Source: Ectothiorhodospira haloalkaliphila ATCC 51935 (lineage in GTDB: Bacteria; Pseudomonadota; Gammaproteobacteria; Ectothiorhodospirales; Ectothiorhodospiraceae). From it: a DNA stretch of 64,000 nucleotides. Below the pieces are notes generated by a model. The model saw only the letters and a list, made by a program, of their open reading frames with translations, did not search any database and was not told the DNA's origin. The stretch covers positions 619,844 through 683,843 of the forward strand of contig NZ_KK214998.1 in the NCBI RefSeq assembly GCF_000633935.1. The letters run 5' to 3'. The translations under genes were made by a program, and so were the position numbers. The first letter of the stretch is position 1; each line of letters opens with the position of its first letter. Shown here in pieces: positions 7,629 to 17,496 of this stretch.

Positions 7629-9314
7629 ATGTCCCGTTCCACTCGATCCCTCGTCCTTCTGATCTGCCTGGCCTGTGCCGGGCCGCTGCTGGCGGATGCG
7701 CCGCCCCATGGGGTGGCCACGCCCCATCCCCTGGCCACCGAGGTGGCCCTGGAGGTGCTGTCCCGGGGCGGTAATGCGTTCGATGCTGCCGTGGCCGTGG
7801 GTGCGGCGCTGGCGGTGGTGGAGCCCTATGGGTCCGGTCTGGGCGGGGGTGGTTTCTGGCTATTGCATGAGGCCGCCACCGGGCGTCAGGTCATGGTGGA
7901 TGCCCGGGAGCGGGCGCCGTTGGCCGCCGATGCAGACATGTTTCTGGATGATGAAGGCGAGGTGGATAGGGATCGGGTAATGAATGGCCCCCTGGCAGCC
8001 GCCATTCCCGGCACGCCCGCCGCCCTGGATCATATCGTCCGGGAATATGGGGCGCTGCCTCTGACAACGTTGCTGGAGCCGGCCATCCGTCTGGCCCGGG
8101 AAGGGTTCCCGGTGGACCCGGTCTATGAGCGGTTGACCTCCTTCCGGCGCGACACCTTGCGAGCGTGGCCGGCGTCGGCAGCGGTCTTTCTGGATGATGG
8201 CGAGGTGCCGGAAGAGGGCTTCGTGATCCATCAGCCGGACCTGGCCCTCACCCTGGAGCGACTGGCGGATTCGGGGCGTGATGGGTTCTACCGGGGGCCC
8301 GTGGCCGAGCGGCTCGTCGAGGCCGTGAGCGAGGCCGGGGGGATCTGGACCCAGGAGGATCTGGCAAGCTATCAGGTGGTGGAGCGCGAGCCGATCAGCT
8401 TCGATTACCGGGGCATGCGGGTGGTGTCGGCGCCGCCGCCGTCCTCGGGTGGCATCGCCCTGGCCCAGGCCATGCAAATGATGGAACGCTTCGATCTTGA
8501 GGCCATGGACGAGGCGGATCGGTTGCATCACGGGGTGGAGGCGATGCGCCTGGCCTATCACGACCGGGCCCGGTATCTGGGGGATGTCGACTTTGTGCAG
8601 GTGCCGGTGGAGCGTCTCATCGATCCGCGCTACGCGGCCGGGCTGGCCGCCACGGTGCACCCGGGCCGGGTCCGGCCCAGCGAGCAGTTGCCGGGGCCGG
8701 CGGGCCTGCGGGGTGGGGAGGATACCACCCATTTCTCCATCATTGATGCGCAGGGCAACCGGGTGTCGGCCACTCTGTCGCTGAACTATCCCTTTGGCTC
8801 AGGGTTCATGCCTGCCGGGACGGGGGTGGTCCTGAACAATCACATGGATGATTTCACGGCCGCACCGGGTACACCCAATGCCTATGGCCTGATCCAGTCG
8901 TCGGCCAATCGCATCGAGCCGGGCAAGCGCATGCTGTCGAGCATGTCGCCCACCTTTCTGGAGATGGATGATCGGGTGGCTGCGCTGGGTACGCCGGGCG
9001 GCAGTCGGATCATCACCATGGTGCTGTTGTCGGCCCTGGATTTTCATGCCGGTGGTGGTGCCGATCGCCTGGTGTCGTCGCCCCGTCATCACCATCAGTA
9101 CCTGCCGGACTACATCGAATATGAACCGGATGCCTTCAGTGATGAGCTCAAGGCGCAACTGGAAGCGTATGGGCATGTACTGGAGGCCCGGTCTCGACCC
9201 TGGGGCAATCTGCAGGCGGTGGTTGTGGAGACGGATGGCCGTTTCGAGGCGGCGGCAGATCCCCGGGGTGTGGGCACCCACTCAGCAACAGGCCTCCTCC
9301 ACCCAGGTGAGTAG
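7629..9314 (+). CDS. ggt: secreted gamma-glutamyltransferase
   Basis: From the ATG at 7629 the protein has 561 residues and begins with a signal peptide (SLVLLICLACAGPLLADA). An upstream ATG at 7512 would bury that signal, and a CAGGAG ribosome site precedes 7629, so I chose the latter. The catalytic threonine is T366 in DTTHFS. SGLGGGGFW, APPPSSGGIALAQ and a C-terminal GTPGGSRIITM glycine loop are present. Periplasmic enzymes of this type hydrolyse or transpeptidate glutathione and other gamma-glutamyl compounds. The 3' end overlaps the convergent cowN by 33 bp. It is a clear but diverged paralogue of the gene at 4436. Confidence 0.92.
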   Translation: MSRSTRSLVLLICLACAGPLLADAPPHGVATPHPLATEVALEVLSRGGNAFDAAVAVGAALAVVEPYGSGLGGGGFWLLHEAATGRQVMVDARERAPLAADADMFLDDEGEVDRDRVMNGPLAAAIPGTPAALDHIVREYGALPLTTLLEPAIRLAREGFPVDPVYERLTSFRRDTLRAWPASAAVFLDDGEVPEEGFVIHQPDLALTLERLADSGRDGFYRGPVAERLVEAVSEAGGIWTQEDLASYQVVEREPISFDYRGMRVVSAPPPSSGGIALAQAMQMMERFDLEAMDEADRLHHGVEAMRLAYHDRARYLGDVDFVQVPVERLIDPRYAAGLAATVHPGRVRPSEQLPGPAGLRGGEDTTHFSIIDAQGNRVSATLSLNYPFGSGFMPAGTGVVLNNHMDDFTAAPGTPNAYGLIQSSANRIEPGKRMLSSMSPTFLEMDDRVAALGTPGGSRIITMVLLSALDFHAGGGADRLVSSPRHHHQYLPDYIEYEPDAFSDELKAQLEAYGHVLEARSRPWGNLQAVVVETDGRFEAAADPRGVGTHSATGLLHPGE

Positions 9315-9584
9315 GGCCTGGGCATCGTCGTCGCCACACTCCTCGAACAGTTCGCGGATCTGATTGATGTTGGCGTGGATCAGGAACAGGTCGTCGGGCT
9401 TGGGGCCGGATTTGGGATTGCGCTTGCCCAGGAAGTAGTCCCAGAAGGGGGATTTCTGGTCGGGGTCGGCGGTGTATTCCTCGATCAGGTTCATGACCAG
9501 TTTGGCGTTGCCGTCACAGTCCAGGTCCTTGAAGCTGATGTAGCGGGCGTTGGCGGCGTCGGGATGGAGATTGGGGCGGGTCAC
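9282..9584 (-). CDS. cowN: N2-fixation sustaining protein CowN
   Basis: The 100-residue protein matches CowN: RYISFKDLDCDGNAKLVMN, then NPKSGPKPDDLFLIHANIN, and QIRELFEECGDDDAQALL ending EEACC. CowN lets molybdenum nitrogenase keep working in the presence of carbon monoxide. I take the GTG at 9584 as start, with AAGGAG seven bases before it. A longer frame to 9626 is excluded because it would begin inside the sigma-54 promoter. Upstream lie a -24/-12 element, an IHF-like site and a NifA site (separate entries), so expression should follow the nitrogenase regulon. No nif structural genes are in the window. The family assignment is from recognised sequence and supported independently by the promoter. 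Confidence 0.9.
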   Translation of the reverse strand: MTRPNLHPDAANARYISFKDLDCDGNAKLVMNLIEEYTADPDQKSPFWDYFLGKRNPKSGPKPDDLFLIHANINQIRELFEECGDDDAQALLTWVEEACC

Positions 9585-9621
9585 GAAGGGGCTCCTTGAG
9601 TCGGTGTTGTGCCGAATCTTT

Positions 9622-9637
9622 AGCAAGGAGCGGGCCA
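9622..9637 (-). promoter_or_regulatory. sigma-54 (-24/-12) promoter of cowN
   Basis: On the complementary strand the bases read TGGCCCGCTCCTTGCT. The invariant GG and GC are separated by exactly ten bases, close to the consensus TGGCAC-N5-TTGC. Transcription would begin around 9611, leaving a leader of about 26 bases before the GTG at 9584. Confidence 0.88.
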
Positions 9638-9652
9638 GGAGGCCGTGGTTTT

Positions 9653-9665
9653 CAAGTGCTTGTTT
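9653..9665 (-). promoter_or_regulatory. IHF-like site between NifA site and promoter
   Basis: The complement reads AAACAAGCACTTG, one mismatch from WATCAA-N4-TTR. It is preceded by a long A tract (9663-9669 on the other strand), as in many IHF sites. Its place between the activator site and the -24 element is where DNA bending is needed at nif promoters. Confidence 0.55.
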
Positions 9666-9709
9666 TTTTATTGGATATTTTTAAGGGTAGGGGGTGGGTT
9701 GCTGAGGAT

Positions 9710-9725
9710 TGTGGGAAAGCTGACA
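9710..9725. promoter_or_regulatory. NifA upstream activating sequence
   Basis: The bases TGTGGGAAAGCTGACA form a perfect TGT-N10-ACA motif. Its centre is about 106 bp upstream of the predicted cowN start point, within the usual range for NifA binding. Confidence 0.8.
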
Positions 9726-9729
9726 AGGA

Positions 9730-9753
9730 GGGGAGGGCGCTCGGACCCTCCCC
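9730..9753 (-). terminator. hairpin downstream of valS
   Basis: GGGGAGGG (9730-9737) and CCCTCCCC (9746-9753) form a stable hairpin beginning 11 bases after the valS stop. The T tract that should follow is weak, so termination strength is uncertain. Confidence 0.5.
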
Positions 9754-9763
9754 CTCATACACC

Positions 9764-12526
9764 TCACAACCGCCGGATCTTCTCCAGTTGCCCTTCCAGC
9801 TCCCGCAGGCTGGCACTCATCTCCGCCACCCGGGTGCGTTCCTTCTCCACCACCTCGGCGGGGGCCCGGTCCACGAAGCTGGGGTTTTCCAGTCGACCCC
9901 GGCACTGGGTGAGGTTCTTCTGCACCTTGGCCACTTCCTTTTCAAGTCGGGCGATCTCCGCCTCCTTGTCGATCAGGCCGGCCAGGGGGATGAGCAGGTG
10001 CATCTCACCTACCAGAGCCATGGCCGACTCCGGGGGCTCCTCGCCGTGCAGCCATTGCACCGACTCGGGCTTGCCCAGGAATTCGATGAAGGCGCGGCTG
10101 GACTGGAAGCGGGTCTGATCCTCCGGTTGCCAGTTGTGCAGCAGCACGGGCAGGGGCTTGCCGGGGCTGATGTCCATTTCGGCGCGGATGCGGCGCATGC
10201 CCAGGATGAAATTCTTCACCCATTCGATCTCCTTGTCTGCCTGGGCGTCCCGTGCGCTCTCGTCCACCTGAGGATAGGGCTGGTGCATGATGGTCGCGCC
10301 CTCGCGACCGGCCAGGGGGGCCACCTGGCGCCAGATGGCCTCGGTGATGAAGGGCATGATGGGGTGCATCAGCCGCAGCAGGGTCTCCAGTACCTGGACC
10401 AGGGTCTGGCGGGTGCCGCGGCGGGCGGCCTCGCTGCTGTCCTCGCCGGTGAGCACCGGCTTGCACAGCTCCAGATACCAGTCGCAGTAGTCGTGCCAGG
10501 TGAATTCATACAGGGCACGGGCGGCCAGGTCGAAACGGTATTCACCCAGTTGGCGATGCACCTCGGCAATGGTGACCTGCAGGCGGGAGGTGATCCAGCG
10601 GTCGGCCAGGGAGAGCTCCACCTCGCCGCCGTTCACGCCGGTGTCCTGCCCCTCGGTGTTCATGAGCACATAGCGGGCCGCGTTCCACAGCTTGTTGCAG
10701 AAGTTGCGGTAGCCCTCGATGCGGCCCAGGTCGAACTTGATGTCCCGACCGCTGGAGGCCAGGGCTGCCAGGGTGAAGCGCAGGGCGTCGGTGCCGAAGG
10801 CGGGGATGCCATCGGGGAACTGCTTCTTCGTGGCCTTGGCGATGCGCTTTTCCATCTGCGGCTGCATCAGGCCCTGGGTGCGCTTGGCCAGCAGGTCATC
10901 CAGGGTGATGCCGTCGATCAGGTCGATGGGGTCGAGCACGTTGCCCTTGGACTTGGACATCTTCTGGCCCTCGGCGTCCCGGATCAGGCCGGTGACATAC
11001 ACCTCCCGGAAGGGCACATCGTCCATGAACTTCAGGCCCATCATGATCATGCGAGCCACCCAGAAGAAGATGATGTCAAAGCCGGTCACCAGCACCGAGG
11101 TGGGGTAGAAGGTCTTGAGCTCGGGGGTCTTTTCCGGCCAGCCCAGGGTGGAGAAGGGCCACAGGGCCGAGCTGAACCAGGTGTCCAGCACGTCGGGATC
11201 GCGGGTGAGAGTCACATCCGAGCCCAGACCGTACTTGCTGCGGGCCTCTTCCTCGCTGCGGGCCACGTAGATGTTGCCGGCATCGTCGTACCAGGCGGGG
11301 ATGCGATGGCCCCACCAGATCTGCCGGGAGATGCACCAGTCCTCGATGTTGCGCATCCATTCGAAGTAGGTCTTGTTCCAGTTTTCCGGCACGAAGCGGA
11401 TGCGGCCATCCTCCACCGCCTGGATGGCCGGCTCGGCCAGCGGGCCCGCCTTCACGTACCACTGGTCGGTGAGGAAGGGTTCGATGACGGCGCCGCTGCG
11501 ATCGCCCCGGGGCACCATCAGCTTGTGGTCATCGATGCGCTCCATCAGGCCCTGGGCGTCCAGATCCTGGATCACCCGCTCACGGGCCTCGAAGCGGTCC
11601 AGGCCCCGATAGGCCTCGGGGGCCTCGTCGTTGATCTTCGCGTCGATGGTGAAGATGTTGATCATGGGCAGGTCGTGCCGGGTGCCCACGGCATAGTCAT
11701 TGAAGTCGTGGGCGGGGGTGATCTTCACGCAGCCAGAGCCGAATTCCGGGTCCACGTAGTCATCGGCGATCACCGGGATGCGCCGGCCGGTGAGCGGCAG
11801 TTCCACTTCCTTGCCGATCAGGTGCCGGTAGCGCTCGTCCTCCGGGTTAACCGCCACGGCGGTGTCGCCCAGCATGGTCTCGGGTCGGGTGGTGGCCACC
11901 ACCAGATGGCCCGAGCCGTCGGCCAGGGGGTAGCGCATGTGCCAGAGCTTGCCCTGTTCTTCCTCCGAGAGCACTTCCAGGTCGGAGACGGCGGTGTGCA
12001 GGACCGGGTCCCAGTTCACCAGGCGCTTGCCCCGGTAGATCAGGCCCTCGTCGAACAGTTGCACGAAGACTTCCGTCACCGCCTCGGAGAGGCCGTCGTC
12101 CATGGTGAAGCGTTCCCGGCTCCAGTCGATGGAGGTGCCCAGGCGACGCATCTGCTGCTGGATCTGGTGGCCGGAGTGCTCGCGCCACTGCCACACCTTG
12201 TCCAGGAAGGCGTCGCGGCCCAGGTCGTGACGGGACTGCCCCTCCCGGGCCAGTTGCCGTTCCACCACCATCTGGGTGGCGATGCCGGCGTGGTCGGTGC
12301 CGCCCTGCCACAGGGTGTTGTCGCCGCACATCCGGTGGTAGCGGATGAGGGTGTCCATCAGGGTGTCCTGGAAAGCGTGCCCCATGTGCAGGGTGCCGGT
12401 CACGTTGGGTGGCGGCAGCATGATGCAGTAGGGGTCCCCCTCGCCACTGGCGGCGAACCAGCCATGGGTTTCCCATTCCTGGTAGACGGTTTGTTCGATG
12501 GCGCGGGGGTCGTAGGTCTTTTCCAT
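9764..12526 (-). CDS. valS: valyl-tRNA synthetase
   Basis: The 920-residue class Ia synthetase charges tRNA-Val with valine and edits threonine. The HIGH-type motif is HMGH at 47-50 and KMSKSKGN starts at residue 522. The editing (CP1) domain lies between them, with [15 protein letters not shown]. An anticodon-binding domain and a C-terminal arginine/glutamate-rich coiled coil (about 845-920) complete the family architecture. Length is normal. It is the last gene of the pepA-holC-valS run, a conserved gammaproteobacterial order, with 63 bp to holC. Confidence 0.98.
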   Translation of the reverse strand: MEKTYDPRAIEQTVYQEWETHGWFAASGEGDPYCIMLPPPNVTGTLHMGHAFQDTLMDTLIRYHRMCGDNTLWQGGTDHAGIATQMVVERQLAREGQSRHDLGRDAFLDKVWQWREHSGHQIQQQMRRLGTSIDWSRERFTMDDGLSEAVTEVFVQLFDEGLIYRGKRLVNWDPVLHTAVSDLEVLSEEEQGKLWHMRYPLADGSGHLVVATTRPETMLGDTAVAVNPEDERYRHLIGKEVELPLTGRRIPVIADDYVDPEFGSGCVKITPAHDFNDYAVGTRHDLPMINIFTIDAKINDEAPEAYRGLDRFEARERVIQDLDAQGLMERIDDHKLMVPRGDRSGAVIEPFLTDQWYVKAGPLAEPAIQAVEDGRIRFVPENWNKTYFEWMRNIEDWCISRQIWWGHRIPAWYDDAGNIYVARSEEEARSKYGLGSDVTLTRDPDVLDTWFSSALWPFSTLGWPEKTPELKTFYPTSVLVTGFDIIFFWVARMIMMGLKFMDDVPFREVYVTGLIRDAEGQKMSKSKGNVLDPIDLIDGITLDDLLAKRTQGLMQPQMEKRIAKATKKQFPDGIPAFGTDALRFTLAALASSGRDIKFDLGRIEGYRNFCNKLWNAARYVLMNTEGQDTGVNGGEVELSLADRWITSRLQVTIAEVHRQLGEYRFDLAARALYEFTWHDYCDWYLELCKPVLTGEDSSEAARRGTRQTLVQVLETLLRLMHPIMPFITEAIWRQVAPLAGREGATIMHQPYPQVDESARDAQADKEIEWVKNFILGMRRIRAEMDISPGKPLPVLLHNWQPEDQTRFQSSRAFIEFLGKPESVQWLHGEEPPESAMALVGEMHLLIPLAGLIDKEAEIARLEKEVAKVQKNLTQCRGRLENPSFVDRAPAEVVEKERTRVAEMSASLRELEGQLEKIRRL

Positions 12527-12589
12527 GGGGCCTGTATCGGATGCGGGGCGAAAGTGACGGATTATATTAATCTTTTTTTGGGGTGCCGG

Positions 12590-13009
12590 TCACCTGCCCA
12601 AGGGGTGGTGATGCAGGTCGCAGCCTTGTTCCCGGTAGTGCCGGAACCGCGCCCGGCCGCTGTCGCGGATGGCGGGGTCCTCGTTGACCACCTCGGCCAC
12701 GCGCTCGAAGCGCTCGAACTGCGCGGGCACCTCGGGCACCAGGTTTACCAGCACCTGGGCAGCCTCCGGGGCATTGGGGCCGATGCTCACGGGCACTCGC
12801 GCATCGTCAGGGTTGATGCCGTGGGGGATGAAGGCGTCGTCCTTGAAGGTCCACAGCAGGTCGTCCAAGGCCCGGGCCTCGTTTTGCGAGCGGGTGTGGA
12901 TATGCACCCGGTGCCCAAGGCCGAAGGCCTTGTGCACCAGGCGGCAGACGGTGGTGAGGCGCTGCTGGGCGTGGGTGCCCTTGAGGAGGTAGAAGTCGAC
13001 TCGGGTCAT
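12590..13009 (-). CDS. holC: DNA polymerase III chi subunit
   Basis: From the ATG at 13009 the protein has 139 residues and starts [11 protein letters not shown]. It contains [18 protein letters not shown] and [10 protein letters not shown], typical of HolC, which links the clamp loader (through psi) to single-strand-binding protein. The ATG overlaps the pepA stop by four bases, favouring this start over the longer frame to 13123. Its place between pepA and valS is the standard one. Confidence 0.95.
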   Translation of the reverse strand: MTRVDFYLLKGTHAQQRLTTVCRLVHKAFGLGHRVHIHTRSQNEARALDDLLWTFKDDAFIPHGINPDDARVPVSIGPNAPEAAQVLVNLVPEVPAQFERFERVAEVVNEDPAIRDSGRARFRHYREQGCDLHHHPLGR

Positions 13010-14502
13010 GCCTCCTTCACCCGGTTGAACAGGAACTGCATCACCAGGGGCACCGGCCGACCGGTGGCCCCCTTCTCCTTGCCGCTCTTCCAGGCCACCC
13101 CGGCGATATCCAGGTGGGCCCACTTGTACTTCTTGGTGAAACGCGACAGGAAGCAGGCGGCGGTGATGGTGCCTGCCGGGCGGCCGCCGATGTTGGCCAT
13201 GTCGGCAAAATTGCTGTTGAGCTGCTCCTGGTATTCATCCCACAGGGGCAGCTCCCAGGCGCGGTCCAGGGTCTGGCGGCTGGCGGTGAGCAGGTCGTTG
13301 GTGAGGGAGGCGCTGTTGCCCAGTACAGCAGTGGCCTGGTGGCCCAGGGCGATGATGCAGGCGCCGGTGAGGGTGGCCATGTCCACCACCACCTCGGGAT
13401 CGAAACGCTCCACGTAGGTCAGGGCATCGCAGAGCACCAGGCGGCCCTCGGCGTCGGTGTTGAGGACTTCCACGGTTTGTCCGGACATGGTGGTGATGAT
13501 GTCGCCGGGCTTGGTGGCGCGGCCATCGGGCATGTTCTCGGCGGCGGCGATCACACCGATCACGTTCATGGGCAGCTTGAGCTCGGCGCAGGCCTTCATG
13601 GCGCCCATGACGGCGGCGGCGCCACCCATGTCGTATTTCATCTCGTCCATGGCCTCGCCGGGCTTGAGGGAGATGCCGCCCGTGTCGAAGGTGATGCCCT
13701 TGCCCACCAGGACCACGGGCTTGTCATTCTTCTTGCCGCCCCGGTAGTCCATGACGATCAGGCGGGCCGGCTGCTCGGAGCCCCGGGAGACGGACAGCAG
13801 GGCGCCCATGCCTTCCTTCTCCATGGCCTCCTCGTCCAGGATGTCCACCTTGAGGTCCTTGTAGGCCTTTTTCAGGCCCTTGGCCTGGTCGGCCAGATAC
13901 ACCGGTGTGCACACATTGCCCGGGCGGTTGCCCAGGTCCCGGGTCAGCTGCATGCCGGTGGCGGTGGCGGTGGCCCGTTTCAGGATCTGTCCGGCGGTGT
14001 CCAGCTCCCCTTCGGCCTCCACGTTGAGCACCATCTCCTTGAGGGCTGTCCGGTCCTTTTTCTTGTTGCTCTTGAGCTCGTCAAAGCGGTAGAGGGCGTC
14101 TTCCACCACCAGCACGCTCTGGAAGATCTTCCAGGGCAGGTCGCGGCCCTTGACGGGCACATCGGTGAGGAAATTGTGGGCGGTGGCCGCGCCGCTTTGC
14201 TTGAGGGCAGCGATCATGTGGGAGGTGAGCTTGCGGAAGGAGGCTTCGCTCAGGTCCCGCTCCTTGCCGCAGCCCACCAGCAGGATGCGCTCGGCCAGGT
14301 CGCCCGGCACATGATGCAGCCAGAGGGTCTGGCCCAGTTCGCCATCCATGTCGCCTCGCTTGAGCAGGGCGCTGATGGCGCCATCGGTGGCCTGATCCAG
14401 GGCCTTGGCGGCGGTGGACAGCTTGCGACGCTCGAATACACCCGCAACGATGCAGGGGCTGCGCTGTTCCTGGGGTTGACCGCTTGCGACTGAGAATTCC
14501 AT
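13006..14502 (-). CDS. pepA: leucyl aminopeptidase (cytosol aminopeptidase)
   Basis: The 498-residue M17 metallopeptidase removes N-terminal residues. In some bacteria it also binds DNA as a cofactor of Xer recombination. The signature NTDAEGRL starts at residue 348, preceded by metal-ligand segments [16 protein letters not shown] and MKYDMGGAA. The start MEFSVASGQ at 14502 has GAGGAA seven bases upstream. A longer frame to 14562 is less likely because its extra 20 residues do not resemble the family. It is divergent from lptF and coupled to holC. Confidence 0.95.
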   Translation of the reverse strand: MEFSVASGQPQEQRSPCIVAGVFERRKLSTAAKALDQATDGAISALLKRGDMDGELGQTLWLHHVPGDLAERILLVGCGKERDLSEASFRKLTSHMIAALKQSGAATAHNFLTDVPVKGRDLPWKIFQSVLVVEDALYRFDELKSNKKKDRTALKEMVLNVEAEGELDTAGQILKRATATATGMQLTRDLGNRPGNVCTPVYLADQAKGLKKAYKDLKVDILDEEAMEKEGMGALLSVSRGSEQPARLIVMDYRGGKKNDKPVVLVGKGITFDTGGISLKPGEAMDEMKYDMGGAAAVMGAMKACAELKLPMNVIGVIAAAENMPDGRATKPGDIITTMSGQTVEVLNTDAEGRLVLCDALTYVERFDPEVVVDMATLTGACIIALGHQATAVLGNSASLTNDLLTASRQTLDRAWELPLWDEYQEQLNSNFADMANIGGRPAGTITAACFLSRFTKKYKWAHLDIAGVAWKSGKEKGATGRPVPLVMQFLFNRVKEA

Positions 14503-14661
14503 GCCATTCCTCGAAATAGACTGGGAAAGCCCGATGATGCAGCAATCCGGGCCCTGGGTCACTGGGGTAGGGGGCGGGTGGTTGGCCTACCCGATGCCGG
14601 GGCTAGTAGTATAGGGAATCTTCTTCCACCGTTAACGCACCCCGTGCCGGGGTGATTCGAG

Positions 14662-15771
14662 ATGCCGTTGAAGGTCCTGGACCGTTACCTGATCCGCGAG
14701 ATGCTGCTCACGCAGATGGCGGTGATCCTGGTGCTGCTGCTGATCATCCTGGGCGGCATGCTGGCACGCCTGCTGGGGGAGGTGGCCGAGGGGCGCATTC
14801 CCGCCGATGTGTTGCCGGTGATCCTGGCACTGGGGTCTTTCCGGGCCCTGATCCTGTTGTTGCCGGTATCGCTGTTCCTGGCGGTGATGCTCACTCTGGG
14901 GCGGTTGTACAAGGACAGCGAGATGGCGGCACTCAAGGCCTGCGGTGTGGGTTACGGGCGCCTGTTCGTCACCGTGATGGCGATCACCCTGCCGCTGAGC
15001 GCGTTGCTGGCGGTGCTGTCGTTGTATGTGGGGCCCTGGACCACCCTGCAGGTGGACGAGATCCGCGCCGAGACCGCGCAGCGTTCGGATCTCATGGGCA
15101 TCACCCCCGGGCGCTTCCTGCAGGCTGGCAGCGTGGGTGGCACCGTCTTCTTCGTGGAGTCGTTTTCCGATGATCGTGAGGTGATGCACAACGTCTTCAT
15201 CCAGCGGCGCCAGGGCGAGGACACTGAGGTGGTGGTGGCCCGCAGTGCCGAGCAGCAGGTCGATCCCGGTAGTGGCCAGCGCTTTCTGGTGCTGCGTGAT
15301 GGCCATCGTTACGAGGGCAGCCCGGGAGATGCGGACTTTCGCATCATTCAGTTTGCCACCCATGGCGTGCGCATGCCCGATCCCAGAGCGGTGACCGTGC
15401 GCAGCCGCACGGACAATGTACCCACTGCCGATTTGTGGGGGTCGGATCGCCTGGAGCACCGGGCGGAACTGCAATGGCGCCTGGCCGCACCGTTGTCCAT
15501 GCTGCTGCTGGCCGTGCTGGCCCTGCCGCTGTCCTACACCTCGCCGCGCCAGGGTCGGTTCGCCAAGCTGGCTGCGGGGGTGGGGATCTATGTGGTCTAT
15601 GCGCAGATGCAGATGGTCTCCAAGGACTGGTTTGCCGATGGTGACACACCGGCCTGGCTGGGCATGTGGTGGGTGCACCTGGGGCTGGTGGTACTGGCGC
15701 TGGTGCTGCTGTGGCGACAGTACGGCAGCTTCTGGATCTTGCGTGGCTGGCGCCGGGCGAAACTGGCATGA
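14662..15771 (+). CDS. lptF: LPS export ABC permease LptF
   Basis: The 369-residue inner-membrane protein is one of two permeases of the LptB2FG complex that extracts lipopolysaccharide for transport to the outer membrane. Three hydrophobic segments near the N-terminus, a periplasmic beta-jellyroll (about 120-265) and three C-terminal segments fit YjgP/YjgQ. MAALKACGVGYGRL is the conserved coupling-helix region. It is divergent from pepA with about 160 bp between the starts, and overlaps lptG by four bases. Confidence 0.95.
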   Translation: MPLKVLDRYLIREMLLTQMAVILVLLLIILGGMLARLLGEVAEGRIPADVLPVILALGSFRALILLLPVSLFLAVMLTLGRLYKDSEMAALKACGVGYGRLFVTVMAITLPLSALLAVLSLYVGPWTTLQVDEIRAETAQRSDLMGITPGRFLQAGSVGGTVFFVESFSDDREVMHNVFIQRRQGEDTEVVVARSAEQQVDPGSGQRFLVLRDGHRYEGSPGDADFRIIQFATHGVRMPDPRAVTVRSRTDNVPTADLWGSDRLEHRAELQWRLAAPLSMLLLAVLALPLSYTSPRQGRFAKLAAGVGIYVVYAQMQMVSKDWFADGDTPAWLGMWWVHLGLVVLALVLLWRQYGSFWILRGWRRAKLA

Positions 15772-16829
15772 AGATCCTGCGCTTCTACATTGCCCGGCAG
15801 GTGATTGGCGGGACCCTGCTGGCCCTGCTGGTGCTCACCGCACTGGACGTGGGTTTCGCCTTCATTGCCGAGATCGACGATGTGGGGGAGGGTGCCTACG
15901 GCTGGATTCAGGCCCTGATGTACACGGCGTTGACCGTGCCACGCCGCCTTTACGAACTCTTCCCCACCTCGGTGCTCATCGGCGCCCTGCTCAGCCTGGG
16001 CACGGTGGCCGAGAATAGCGAGCTTACGGCCATGCGGGCGGCGGGGGTGTCGGTGTCGCGCATCATCACCTCGGCGTTACAGGCGGGTGTGGTGCTGATG
16101 CTGGCGGCGGTGCTGCTGGGCGAGGTGGTGGCCCCGGCCAGCGAGCGTCAGGCCCAGAACATGCGCACCTTTTCCCATTCCGATCAGATTCAGGTAGGTG
16201 GGGTTGGTCTATGGGCGCGGGACGGGAACGATTACCTGAATGTGCGGGTGATCATGCCCGGTTTGCGTCTGCATGATTTGCGGGTGTACCGGTTCGACGA
16301 AGAGCAGCGCATGACCGAGTCCATCCGCATTGCCAGCGCCCGTTACCACGACGGGGAATGGCAGATGGAAGGCGTGGTACGCAGCCAGGTTTCGGTGGAG
16401 GGCGTGGAGGTGGAGCAATCCGACACCGAAACATGGGACCGCCTGCTGGCGCCGGAGCTGTTCGACGTGATCGTGGTGGAGCCGCGGCAGATGTCCGCCT
16501 GGACCTTGGCGCGCTATATCGGCTACCTGCGCGAGAACAATCTGGAGTCGGCGCCCTATGAGCTGGCCTTCTGGACGCGATTCACCACGCCGTTATCCAG
16601 CCTGGTGATGCTGCTGCTGGCCATCCCCTTCATCTTTGGCTCGTTGCGCACCGGCGGTGCGGGGCAGCGCCTGTTCATCGGCATCCTGATCGGCGTGGGG
16701 TTCCACCTGCTCAACCGGATGCTCAATCACATGGGGCTGGTCTACGGCATGCCGCCACTGTTGGCGGCGGTGCTGCCCATGGCCGTCTTCCTGGTGATCG
16801 CCCTGTGGGCCATCCGGCGGGTGCGCTAG
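15768..16829 (+). CDS. lptG: LPS export ABC permease LptG
   Basis: The ATG at 15768 overlaps the lptF stop (ATGA), giving a 353-residue protein that begins MKILRFYIARQVIGG. The open frame extends further upstream but only as lptF shadow. The architecture mirrors LptF: paired membrane segments, TAMRAAGVSVSRI in the coupling helix, a periplasmic domain and terminal helices ending ALWAIRRVR. The partner ATPase gene lptB is not here, as is usual. The 3' end overlaps the convergent RDD gene by four bases. Confidence 0.95.
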   Translation: MKILRFYIARQVIGGTLLALLVLTALDVGFAFIAEIDDVGEGAYGWIQALMYTALTVPRRLYELFPTSVLIGALLSLGTVAENSELTAMRAAGVSVSRIITSALQAGVVLMLAAVLLGEVVAPASERQAQNMRTFSHSDQIQVGGVGLWARDGNDYLNVRVIMPGLRLHDLRVYRFDEEQRMTESIRIASARYHDGEWQMEGVVRSQVSVEGVEVEQSDTETWDRLLAPELFDVIVVEPRQMSAWTLARYIGYLRENNLESAPYELAFWTRFTTPLSSLVMLLLAIPFIFGSLRTGGAGQRLFIGILIGVGFHLLNRMLNHMGLVYGMPPLLAAVLPMAVFLVIALWAIRRVR

Positions 16830-17347
16830 ACCTGCCCGGCCTTGTGATCCGGCAGCCGGATCAGGCGTGTTCCCGACCAGCGGTCGTGGAGCATGAATTT
16901 CTGTGGGTGCATCAGGGTCCAGACCAGGCCGGCCACCACGATCACGGCCACCACCAGGGCCACGGGCCACAGGCCCGTGCGCCAGGCCTGCAGGCCCCCC
17001 AGCAGCAGCATCCACTGACTCATGGCCAGCACGAAACGACGCATGGCCTGCACCCAGGTGACGCGATAGCCATCAAACCCCACCAGGCGCACCCGCCAGG
17101 TCTGCATGGCCAGGGTGATGCCGCTGTGGGTCCAGAACCAGCCGAAATACAAAAAGGCCACCCCGAGGATGAGCAGCACATAAGCCGGATACAGGGGGTG
17201 CTCCACGGTCAGGCCGGTAGCCACGGTCACCAGCAGGGTGGTGAGCATCAGTGCCGACAGGGCCAGCAAGCCGTCGTACATCCAGCAGGCCATGCGGCGC
17301 AGCAGTCCAACGGGTTCGTGCGAGTAGGGTTTCGCGGTCTCGGTCAT
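16826..17347 (-). CDS. RDD-family membrane protein
   Basis: The 173-residue protein has the RDD layout: an N-terminal RRMACWMYDGLL segment with the conserved Arg and Asp, then paired hydrophobic helices (about 27-48 and 58-76), a loop with WRVRLVGFDG, and two more helices near 110-145. It ends in HDRWSGTRLIRL, a common C-terminal motif of the family. Function is unknown in most bacteria; some relatives have been linked to ion or sodium transport. The gene converges on lptG and is divergent from the PilZ gene. Confidence 0.85.
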   Translation of the reverse strand: MTETAKPYSHEPVGLLRRMACWMYDGLLALSALMLTTLLVTVATGLTVEHPLYPAYVLLILGVAFLYFGWFWTHSGITLAMQTWRVRLVGFDGYRVTWVQAMRRFVLAMSQWMLLLGGLQAWRTGLWPVALVVAVIVVAGLVWTLMHPQKFMLHDRWSGTRLIRLPDHKAGQV

Positions 17348-17379
17348 GGTGGAGCCTGGGCAATGCGTGAGGAGCGGCC

Positions 17380-17385
17380 ATTATA
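17380..17385 (-). promoter_or_regulatory. -10 element for the RDD gene
   Basis: The complement reads TATAAT, a perfect sigma-70 -10 hexamer, about 33 bases before the RDD start. A weak TTCTAC lies 16 bases upstream of it. Confidence 0.5.
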
Positions 17386-17414
17386 CTCATCCCCCCTGCA
17401 AGTAGAACCGGCCC

Positions 17415-17442
17415 TTACAAACCGGGTCCGTACTCCTATACT
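17415..17442 (+). promoter_or_regulatory. sigma-70 promoter of the PilZ gene
   Basis: TTACAA (17415-17420) and TATACT (17437-17442) are separated by 16 bases. The predicted start point, about 17449, coincides with an in-frame GTG. That makes the downstream ATG at 17497, with its own ribosome site, the better translation start. Confidence 0.6.
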
Positions 17443-17496
17443 CGTGAGGTGAATGCTGACAGGATCAGCGCAATGGCCACGATGGAGAGGCAATCC

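Noticed and set aside
9585-9626. Longer start for cowN at 9626
   Set aside because: It would begin within the sigma-54 promoter, upstream of the predicted transcription start, and the GTG at 9584 has an ideal AAGGAG.
9596-13417. A 1273-codon open frame on the + strand
   Set aside because: It lies opposite valS, holC and the end of pepA, whose motifs are unmistakable. The frame is a by-product of high GC at third positions; the translation is Gly/His/Val/Gln-rich and has no family resemblance.
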